DNA of 64,000 nucleotides. It comes from Oscillatoriales cyanobacterium USR001 (GTDB lineage Bacteria; Cyanobacteriota; Cyanobacteriia; Cyanobacteriales; Microcoleaceae). How positions within the stretch are numbered: position 1 is the first letter of the stretch; each line of letters starts with the position of its first letter. The position numbers and the translations under genes were made by a program. Positions 57,343-64,000 of this stretch are shown one piece after another. The notes beneath the pieces were generated by a model. The model had not been told where the DNA came from, did not search any database, and saw only the letters and a list, made by a program, of their open reading frames with translations. Location of the stretch: NCBI GenBank assembly GCA_001698425.1, contig MBRE01000067.1, positions 123,803-187,802 on the forward strand, in the 5' to 3' direction.

Positions 57343-57903
57343 ATGACTTTTACTCTTCAAGATTTAGAAAGATTGCAAACTAAACTGCAATCAGAGCATC
57401 TGGATTATAACTTAGAATTGGTAGAAGGGAGAATTAGCATTATGGGTCCCTCAGATTACATTTCCGATGAAATTGGCTCTCGGTTAATCATTTTTTTAGG
57501 CGCTTGGGTAATGACTCACAAATTGGGGCGCGTAACGGGTGCAGCGGCCGGTTTTATTCTGCCGAATCCTGATGCTGATTTACGTGCTCCTGATGTATCC
57601 TTTGTCAAGGCTGAAAAACTTAAACGTAGCCAAAGAAGTTTTGTACAGTTAGTTCCCGATTTGATGGTAGAGATTAAATCTAAAACTGATAGAATTAAAC
57701 CTATTGTTGAAAAAATCCAAGCTTTTTTAGAACTGGGAACGGAAGTTGGAATTTTGATCGATCCTGACAAGGAAACAGTGAGTATTTATCGTCTTAGAAA
57801 TGAACCGATGGTGTTAACTAGCAGCGATACTTTAATGATACCAGAATTATTCCCTGGTTGGGAATTGCCAATTTCTGAACTTTGGCCGCCTATTTTTGAG
57901 TAA
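57343..57903 (+). CDS. Uma2-family protein, tandem copy 3
   Basis: 186 residues, almost identical to copy 2 except at 57484-57528 (FLGAWVMTHKLG). Ends in PIFE rather than PVFE. Same frame period of 593 bp. It lies 51 bp upstream of trpS on the same strand. Confidence 0.93.
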   Translation: MTFTLQDLERLQTKLQSEHLDYNLELVEGRISIMGPSDYISDEIGSRLIIFLGAWVMTHKLGRVTGAAAGFILPNPDADLRAPDVSFVKAEKLKRSQRSFVQLVPDLMVEIKSKTDRIKPIVEKIQAFLELGTEVGILIDPDKETVSIYRLRNEPMVLTSSDTLMIPELFPGWELPISELWPPIFE

Positions 57904-57954
57904 TATTTAAGATATTGTGTAACAATAAATAGTTGATGTATTCAATTCTAACTC

Positions 57955-58974
57955 ATGGCTAAAAAACTGCGCGTTCTTTCTGGAGTTCAACCAACTGGCA
58001 ATCTCCACCTCGGCAATTATCTGGGTGCTATTCGTAATTGGGTAGAAGGTCAAAGTCAGTATGAAAATTTCTTTTGTGTGGTGGATTTACACGCGATTAC
58101 GGCTCCCCATAATCCGGCGATACTGGCATCTGATACCTATACGATCGCGGCTTTATATTTAGCTTGCGGCATAGATTTAGAACATTCTACCATTTTTGTC
58201 CAATCTCATGTTTCGGCTCATGCTGAATTAGCTTGGTTGCTGAATTGTATCACGCCAATTAATTGGTTAGAAGATATGATTCAGTTTAAGGAAAAAGCTG
58301 TTAAACAGGGTGAAAATGTGAATGCGGGTTTGCTCAATTATCCCGTATTAATGGCTGCTGATATTTTGCTTTATGATGCAGATAAAGTTCCTGTGGGGGA
58401 AGATCAAAAGCAACATTTAGAATTGACTCGCGATATTGCGGTGAGAGTAAATCATCAATTTGGTACGCCAGAAAATCCGGTGTTGAAACTTCCCGAAGCG
58501 TTAATTCGGAAAGATGGTGCGAGGGTGATGAGTTTGACGGATGGAACTCGCAAAATGTCGAAGTCCGATCCTTCGGAACAAAGTAGAATTAATTTATTAG
58601 ATACACCGGATGATATTGCGAAAAAAATTAAGCGTTGTAAAACTGATGCGGCGCGAGGTTTGAATTTTGAGGATAGCGATCGCCCGGAAGCAAGAAACTT
58701 ATTGACACTTTATCTGCTACTATCTGGAAAAACGAAGCAAGAAGTAGCCGTAGAATGTCAAAATATGGGATGGGGAGAATTTAAACCATTGTTAACAGAG
58801 ACAACAATTAATGCACTTAAACCGATTCAGGATAAATATAAAGAGATCGTGAACGATCGCGGTTATCTGGAATCAGTTTTGCGTCAAGGAAAAGAACAAG
58901 CTAGTGCGATCGCCAACCAAACTCTTACAAAAGTTAAACAAGCTTTCGGCTATTCTCTCCCGATTAATCGGTAA
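57955..58974 (+). CDS. trpS: Tryptophanyl-tRNA synthetase
   Basis: 339 residues, class I synthetase. HIGH-type motif in PTGNLHLGNYLGA, KMSKS intact (RKMSKSDPS), PVLMAADILLYDADKVPVGEDQKQHLELTRD in parts for Trp binding. Standard length. ATG start at 57955. Confidence 0.97.
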   Translation: MAKKLRVLSGVQPTGNLHLGNYLGAIRNWVEGQSQYENFFCVVDLHAITAPHNPAILASDTYTIAALYLACGIDLEHSTIFVQSHVSAHAELAWLLNCITPINWLEDMIQFKEKAVKQGENVNAGLLNYPVLMAADILLYDADKVPVGEDQKQHLELTRDIAVRVNHQFGTPENPVLKLPEALIRKDGARVMSLTDGTRKMSKSDPSEQSRINLLDTPDDIAKKIKRCKTDAARGLNFEDSDRPEARNLLTLYLLLSGKTKQEVAVECQNMGWGEFKPLLTETTINALKPIQDKYKEIVNDRGYLESVLRQGKEQASAIANQTLTKVKQAFGYSLPINR

Positions 58975-59083
58975 AATACTTTTAGTAGCGGTTTTAACCG
59001 ACAACTATAGACGCTAAAAAATCAGTTGTCTAATAAGTACATCAAACTCAATACCCAAGCAAAATCTCAAACTGTAAAATCGG

Positions 59084-59980
59084 ATGAATCGTTTTCGTAC
59101 CGCCTGTAAAACCCCTGGAGAATTTATCATTACCGCCGAAATCATGCCACCCAAAGGCGGAGATCCAAGTCACATGATTAAAATGGCTCAAACCCTTAAA
59201 AATAGAGTTCATGCAGTTAATATTACCGATGGAAGTAGAGCAGTATTAAGGATGTGTCCTTTAGCCGCTTCAGTGATTTTATTACAGCATGAAATAGAGC
59301 CAATTTGTCAAGTAGCTTGTCGCGATCGCAACCAAATTGGCATCCAAGCTGACCTCATGGGAGCCCAAGCTTTAGGCATTAGAAATATCCTCGCACTCAC
59401 CGGCGATCCAGTCAAAGCAGGCGACCATCCCAAAGCCAAAAGCGTCTTTGATTTAGAAGCAGTAAGATTACTGCAATTAATTCAAAAAATGAACAGCGGT
59501 ACTGATTGGAATGATAAACCTTTAACCGATGGCATTACCGATTTATTTGCCGGCGCAGCCGTCGATCCTCAATCCTCCAGTTGGTCAGGATTGCAAAGTC
59601 GATTCGAGAAAAAATTAGCAGCAGGAGCCGAATTTTTTCAAAGCCAATTAATCAGCGATTTTGATATTTTGGAAAAGTTTATGACTCAAATTGCCGCCGG
59701 TTGTAATAAGCCAATTTTAGCAGGAATATTTCTACTAAAATCTGCCAAAAATGCCGAATTTATCAACAAATACGTCCCCGGAGTTAATATTCCCCAGCAC
59801 ATCATCGATCGCTTAGCCAATTCTTCAGATCATTTAGCAGAAGGCATGAAAATAGCCGCCGAACAAATCCAATTAGCACGACAAATTTGTCAAGGAGTTC
59901 ATGTTATGGCCGTGAAGCGGGAAGATTTAATTCCGCAAATTTTGGATCTAGCTGAAATTCCACCCCTAACTGTATTATAA
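59084..59980 (+). CDS. Methylenetetrahydrofolate reductase-family protein (MetF-like)
   Basis: 298 residues, TIM-barrel flavoprotein family. EIMPPKGGD (Glu near the N terminus), ITDGSRAVLRMCPLA, CQVACRDRNQIGIQADLMGA and NILALTGDP are family motifs. It probably reduces methylene-tetrahydrofolate for methionine synthesis, but the non-canonical short form is also seen in other folate-linked roles. ATG start at 59084. Confidence 0.88.
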   Translation: MNRFRTACKTPGEFIITAEIMPPKGGDPSHMIKMAQTLKNRVHAVNITDGSRAVLRMCPLAASVILLQHEIEPICQVACRDRNQIGIQADLMGAQALGIRNILALTGDPVKAGDHPKAKSVFDLEAVRLLQLIQKMNSGTDWNDKPLTDGITDLFAGAAVDPQSSSWSGLQSRFEKKLAAGAEFFQSQLISDFDILEKFMTQIAAGCNKPILAGIFLLKSAKNAEFINKYVPGVNIPQHIIDRLANSSDHLAEGMKIAAEQIQLARQICQGVHVMAVKREDLIPQILDLAEIPPLTVL

Positions 59981-60019
59981 TTCAGTTATTGCTAGTAACT
60001 TCAACTCAAAAGGAGCCTC

Positions 60020-60619
60020 ATGGTTATATCCTTAGAAAATCCTGTCACCGCATCCCCTAAAATTGAGCAGTATTTCACTTTGCGCGGTTTGCAGTGGCAT
60101 CAATTTAAAGCAATTCAAGCCAGCTTTGATGGTGTGCCGGGGGTGCGTTTATTTTATTGTGAAGGAGTGTTAGAAATTGTGACAATTAGTAAGTTACACG
60201 ACGCAATGCGCTGTTTGATGGGCTTGCTATTGGGGGCATATTTCGTAGAAAAAAGTATAGAATTTTTCCCCAGCGGTAGTTATAGCCAAATAGTTGAAGG
60301 CGTTGTTGAATATCAATCAGATTTGTCCTATTGCTTTGGAACAGATAAAGATATTCCTGATTTGTGTATTGAGATAGTAATTACTAGCGGTAGTCCAATT
60401 AAACTGCAAAAATATAGACTAATGGGTGTACCAGAAGTCTGGTTTTGGGAAGATGGAACCCTAGAGCTTTACCAACTCGGAGAAAATGGTTATGAACGAA
60501 TTAATAGCAGCCAATTCTTACCAGAATTAGACTTATCTTTGCTAATGCGCTGCATTTTAATTAGTTCTCCTTTAGAAGCAATTAAGGAATTTCGTAGAGG
60601 CATTAATAACAATGACTAA
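60020..60619 (+). CDS. Uma2-family putative endonuclease
   Basis: 199 residues. FKAIQASFDGVPGVRLFYCEG, DLCIEIVITSGSPIKLQKYRLMG, PEVWFWEDGTLELYQLG. Closely related to the gene at 10260-10844, including the ending EFRRGI. AGGAG precedes the ATG. Its stop overlaps the MuiA-like start by 8 bp. Confidence 0.9.
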   Translation: MVISLENPVTASPKIEQYFTLRGLQWHQFKAIQASFDGVPGVRLFYCEGVLEIVTISKLHDAMRCLMGLLLGAYFVEKSIEFFPSGSYSQIVEGVVEYQSDLSYCFGTDKDIPDLCIEIVITSGSPIKLQKYRLMGVPEVWFWEDGTLELYQLGENGYERINSSQFLPELDLSLLMRCILISSPLEAIKEFRRGINNND

Positions 60620-62285
60620 TTCAGAATTACCCAACCAAGATCGTATAAAAATAGTAGAATCCCGAATCTCAGAAGTGACAGTTTACACAAATCAAGCGCG
60701 GGTGACGCGGCGAGGTTTAGTAACATTAACTGGGAACGAGAAAGAATTAGTTATTACATCTATCCCGCGAACAATTCAAGCCGAATCAGTTAGAGCAACA
60801 GGTTCTGGTACAGTCCCAGTAAACATATTAGGAGTTCGCACAGAAAAAATATTTGCCACTGAACCAGTAGAAGAGAAAACTAAAAAATTATCTCAACAAA
60901 TTGAGCAGTTAGAAGAACAAAAACGCACAATTTCTGACCAATTGACATCGCGAAAATTACAACTTAACTTTATTGAAGGATTGAGCGATAAATCAGTTGG
61001 TTTCTTTTCTAGTGGTTTGGCTAAACAACAAGTAGGATTGAATGAAACGGGAGAATTATTGAATTTTTTAGGACAAAATTATCGAAAATATGTAGGCGCG
61101 ATCGCGCAATTAGAAAAACAGGAACAACAATTAAATAAGCAATTAGAAGTTATCCGCCAAAAGTTATATCAACTACAAAATCATCGTCCTCAAGAAAGTT
61201 TTAGCATTTTTGTTGCCATAGAAGCAAGCGACAGCGGCGATTTTGAATTAGAAGTTTCTTATATAATCGATCGAGCCAATTGGAAACCACTTTATGACTT
61301 GCGCGTAAACACCACCGACAACCAAATTAATCTTAATTACTTAGCCGAAGTCAATCAAAATACAGGCGAGGATTGGATAAATGTCGCACTTACATTGTCA
61401 ACAGCAAAACCAGGATTAGGAACTTTGCCACCTAAACTTGACCCTTGGTATATCGATGTAATTCACCAAACCCCAGTCGAAAAACCAGAATTTATCAGAC
61501 GAAGAATAGCGAAAAAAACCGCAGCCAACGAAGAAATATTTAGGCTTGAAGATATGGCGTTTGGCGAATCCGAAAAATATGAAGATAGAAGCGATCTGAC
61601 GATGTTTACACCAGCAGCACCAGCATCTATAGCCGCTCAAACAGCGATCGCCACAGTCTCCACAGAAGGCGGTATAGTCACATTTCAAATAGGAGGAAAT
61701 AACAATATTCCTAATGATGGAAACCCTCAAAAAGTAACTATTTTCAACGAAAATTATCCCATTCGACCTGAATATATTGCCATTCCTAGATTAGTGAGTT
61801 TTGCCTACTTACAAGCCGCTGTTACTAACCCCTTAACTGGCGCTACATTATTACCAGGAAAAGCGAATATTTTTCGCGATAATACTTTTGTAGGAACAAC
61901 TCAACTAGAAAATATTTCCCCCGGTCAAGAATTTAAGCTAAATCTCGGTATTGACGAAGGATTAAAAATTGAGCGAGAATTAGTAGAAAGACAAGTTGAT
62001 AAGAAATTAATTGGTAATCAGCGGCGAACCAGTTATGCTTATCGGTTGACTGTCACAAACTTACGACAAGTGCCAGCAAGTTTGATACTGAAAGAACAAT
62101 TACCAGTGAGTCGTAACGAACAAATTAAGGTGCGTCTTACCCTGACTAATCCGAAAGTGCTGTTAGGTGAAATGGGATTATTAGAATGGATAATTGAGTT
62201 ATTACCAGGAGCAAAACAAGAGTTATATTATCAATTTGTAGTGGAAAATCCTCCAGATTCCTATATATTTGGTTTGGATATTTAG
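60612..62285 (+). CDS. MuiA-family (DUF4139/DUF4140) protein
   Basis: 557 residues. DUF4140 N-terminal part (ISEVTVYTNQARVTRRG), a coiled coil (about 90-195, QIEQLEEQKRTI and LEKQEQQLNKQLEVI), then DUF4139 with VSYIIDRANWKPLYDLRV, YLAEVNQNTGEDW and SYAYRLTVTNLR. Named after a mucoidy inhibitor; molecular function unknown. Overlaps the Uma2 gene by 8 bp, so probably translationally coupled. Confidence 0.9.
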   Translation: MTNSELPNQDRIKIVESRISEVTVYTNQARVTRRGLVTLTGNEKELVITSIPRTIQAESVRATGSGTVPVNILGVRTEKIFATEPVEEKTKKLSQQIEQLEEQKRTISDQLTSRKLQLNFIEGLSDKSVGFFSSGLAKQQVGLNETGELLNFLGQNYRKYVGAIAQLEKQEQQLNKQLEVIRQKLYQLQNHRPQESFSIFVAIEASDSGDFELEVSYIIDRANWKPLYDLRVNTTDNQINLNYLAEVNQNTGEDWINVALTLSTAKPGLGTLPPKLDPWYIDVIHQTPVEKPEFIRRRIAKKTAANEEIFRLEDMAFGESEKYEDRSDLTMFTPAAPASIAAQTAIATVSTEGGIVTFQIGGNNNIPNDGNPQKVTIFNENYPIRPEYIAIPRLVSFAYLQAAVTNPLTGATLLPGKANIFRDNTFVGTTQLENISPGQEFKLNLGIDEGLKIERELVERQVDKKLIGNQRRTSYAYRLTVTNLRQVPASLILKEQLPVSRNEQIKVRLTLTNPKVLLGEMGLLEWIIELLPGAKQELYYQFVVENPPDSYIFGLDI

Positions 62286-62293
62286 CGCTATAC

Positions 62294-62340
62294 GGTTTGT
62301 AGTAAGCGCTTTAGCGCTATGAGCGCTTAATTTTGTAAAC
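62294..62340. repeat. MITE-like hairpin element, copy 3 of 3 (degenerate)
   Basis: GGTTTGTAGTAAGCGC, HIP1-free loop, then GCGCTTAATTTTGTAAAC, in which the second arm has diverged. Same core as copies at 157-257 and 38706-38790. It lies between the convergent MuiA-like and hydrolase genes. Confidence 0.6.
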
Positions 62341-62342
62341 AG

Positions 62343-63215
62343 TTAATACCCCCGCAGAAAATTAATTAATTCCCGATTCACAGTTTGAGGTGCTTCCTGT
62401 TGAATCCAATGCCCACAATGAGGAACTAATTTTAGCTGAAAAGGAGCCGCAATCAACCGATCTAAACCTTCCGTAAGCTTTTTACTCAAAAAAGCATCAT
62501 CTTCGCCCCATAAAACCAAAGTTGGTGATGTCACAAGATCGGTTTTCTGCCCGAAATTCCAACTATTACTATTAAATAATTGTCGATAATAATTAAGCGC
62601 TGCCCCCACTACTCCAGGCTTTTCCAAAGCAGCTTGATAAATCTGAGTTTCCTCAGCACTAAAAGCACCTTTACGAACCGCTTGACCTTGTAAAGCCGCC
62701 TTTACAAAATCTTTCAAATTTTGCTGAATTAGCCACTCTGGAATCCCAGGAATTTGAAAAGCAAAAATGTACCAACTACGCAGAATTTGATCCAAATTAC
62801 TAGCAATTTCTTGGACAAAACGCTGGGGATGTGGTGCATTTAAAATTGCCAAGCGGTTGAGGTACTGAGGGAATTTTTGAGCTAAGTGCCAAGCGATCGC
62901 CCCTCCCCAATCGTGGCCTACTACATGAGCTTTTACATACCCTAAACGGTCAATTAAACCTCGAATATCAGCACTGAGCGTATCTAAATCATAGCCGCTT
63001 TCAGGCTTATCCGAATCATTGTACCCTCGTAAATCAGGAACTACAACTTTAAAATGCCGTGCTAAGACCGGAATTTGATATCGCCAAGAATACCAAAATT
63101 CTGGAAACCCATGTAATAGTATAACTAGCTCGCCTTCACCTTGAGTAACGCAGTGCAAACGGATATTATTCGTTTCCACAAATAAATGCTGGCATTCGGA
63201 CTCTAAAAACATCAT
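62343..63215 (-). CDS. Alpha/beta hydrolase, epoxide hydrolase/dehalogenase-like
   Basis: 290 residues. HGFPEFWYSWRYQIPVLA (oxyanion HGFP), PDLRGYNDSDKP, nucleophile Asp in VGHDWGGAIAW, acid in LWGEDDAFL, catalytic His in HCGHWIQQE. An Asp nucleophile indicates epoxide hydrolases or haloalkane/haloacetate dehalogenases rather than esterases. ATG at 63215. Substrate unknown. Confidence 0.92.
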   Translation of the reverse strand: MMFLESECQHLFVETNNIRLHCVTQGEGELVILLHGFPEFWYSWRYQIPVLARHFKVVVPDLRGYNDSDKPESGYDLDTLSADIRGLIDRLGYVKAHVVGHDWGGAIAWHLAQKFPQYLNRLAILNAPHPQRFVQEIASNLDQILRSWYIFAFQIPGIPEWLIQQNLKDFVKAALQGQAVRKGAFSAEETQIYQAALEKPGVVGAALNYYRQLFNSNSWNFGQKTDLVTSPTLVLWGEDDAFLSKKLTEGLDRLIAAPFQLKLVPHCGHWIQQEAPQTVNRELINFLRGY

Positions 63216-63401
63216 AGCCTGTCATTCATCCTTAGTTTAAGGGCAGCGCACACCTTAAATGCGATCGCAGCAGGCTGGACTACCCAATGTTTAATCTCGC
63301 TTATTGTCTACTTTTAGACTAACATTTTGGGCATCCATTCCGGCTGCAATAAGACAGGCCACTACTGTTTAACTTTTCCAACCTCTTGACCCCCTCGTTG
63401 A

Positions 63402-63746
63402 TTAGACTCGTTGGGCCGCCGTTGGGACAGCTTCGGAGGGTTGGATTTGGTACTTCACCAGGTTTGCTAGTTCCTGTAGCTGGCTGATGGCTTCAGCCCC
63501 CTCCAGCTTCATCAATTCACGGTCATCTCGCATCTCCGTCCAAGTAATCCCATAATCCGAAACTAAAAATCGAATTAAGTGACTATCTGCCAAACTCACC
63601 ATAAACGAGGCGCTATTCATTTGACCGCCACAAGTGTAGCAGGATGCCAAATATCCCCGTTTCTCTAGCACGATCGCTAAAGCTTGAAGGTTCATTACCA
63701 GGTCTTGGACGAATTTGCGGTGTTGGTCTGCAAGTCTCAGAAACAC
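63402..63746 (-). CDS. DUF1815 family protein
   Basis: 114 residues, beginning MFLRLADQHRKFVQDLVMNLQ. The block SCYTCGGQMNSASFMVSL with a CxxC-like pair, then DYGITWTEMRDDRELM, identifies this cyanobacteria-specific family. Function unknown. ATG start at 63746 with a GGAGGAT-like ribosome binding site. Confidence 0.93.
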   Translation of the reverse strand: MFLRLADQHRKFVQDLVMNLQALAIVLEKRGYLASCYTCGGQMNSASFMVSLADSHLIRFLVSDYGITWTEMRDDRELMKLEGAEAISQLQELANLVKYQIQPSEAVPTAAQRV

Positions 63747-63890
63747 AGTTATCCTCCTATCACCACACCTTGATTTTTTAGCCTAACTTCATAATTTCTT
63801 AATAATTAGGCGTTTAGGTGTAGGCTTAGTATAGCCTCTATTTGGCAATGTAACCTACAACATTTAACATAGGCAATACCTTGTTGGTAG

Positions 63891-63956
63891 GGGCGAAGCC
63901 TTCGGGCGACAGTCGATCGCTCAAAACCCCTTATATTCTGTACGAATGCTTCGCCC
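63891..63956. repeat. GGGCGAAGC...GCTTCGCCC inverted repeat
   Basis: GGGCGAAGCCTTCG (63891-63904) pairs with CGAATGCTTCGCCC (63943-63956), one mismatch. The half-unit recurs at 38801-38814 and at about 10861-10872. Otherwise 63747-64000 shows no gene. Confidence 0.6.
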
Positions 63957-64000
63957 GAATACCCCCAAAGATTCTTAAATGAACCGTATTGGCTCTTAAC

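Overview
The window reads as chromosomal DNA of a gas-vesicle-forming, probably filamentous (Oscillatoriales-like) cyanobacterium. The evidence is the very frequent HIP1 octamer GCGATCGC, a gas vesicle (gvp) cluster, the circadian/light regulator rpaA, many cyanobacteria-restricted small families (DUF1825, DUF1815, DUF6887/6888, ComFB-like), multi-PAS and giant kinase-ATPase-GAF sensors, and seven Uma2-family nuclease-like genes. The genus is inference; no rRNA is present.

Layout. 0.3-5.4 kb: a membrane Ser/Thr kinase followed by a trypsin-like protease with no ATG start, then a minus-strand group with a retropepsin-like protein, a DUF5678-like small protein, a second trypsin-like protease that is broken by an internal deletion, and a Uma2 gene. 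5.4-9.1 kb: gvpA-C-N-J-K on the minus strand, without gvpF/G/V/W. 9.3-11.5 kb: rpaA diverging from gvpA, a Uma2 gene, and a DUF433 gene whose usual DUF5615 partner survives only as its first codons. 11.4-15.6 kb: a 1413-residue multi-PAS histidine kinase. 16.3-21.5 kb: small unknowns, a DUF6888/DUF6887 pair in which the first gene starts with ATT, a TpsB-type outer-membrane transporter without TpsA, and a divergent membrane protein. 21.6-30.8 kb: an 1804-residue kinase/ATPase/GAF/PP2C protein, then two carotenoid-oxygenase paralogues, one intact and one a deletion-frameshift pseudogene.

31-45 kb is mostly housekeeping: moaA, pyrF, tyrS, a class A penicillin-binding protein, DUF1825, lepB, coaX, an M1 aminopeptidase with HEAT repeats, a membrane-anchored ABM protein, an M23 peptidase, a ComFB-like protein and tRNA-Asp(GTC). 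44.6-54 kb: a phytase-like esterase, a GGDEF protein with a degenerate signature, a TM0106-type nuclease, a class V aminotransferase, a translationally coupled HEPN plus acidic-partner pair (the best candidate for an undescribed toxin-antitoxin-like system here) and a MurG-like glycosyltransferase. 54-64 kb: an OmpR-type regulator with an altered acidic pocket, Uma2 genes including three tandem copies with an exact 593-bp period, trpS, a MetF-like protein, a Uma2-MuiA pair, an epoxide-hydrolase-like enzyme and DUF1815.

Two themes recur. One is gene decay: a protease, a carotenoid oxygenase, a DUF5615 remnant, two non-ATG starts and an unidentified coding remnant. The other is dispersed inverted repeats and heptanucleotide tandem repeats in intergenic DNA. 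No IS transposase, CRISPR array, prophage or rRNA operon was seen.
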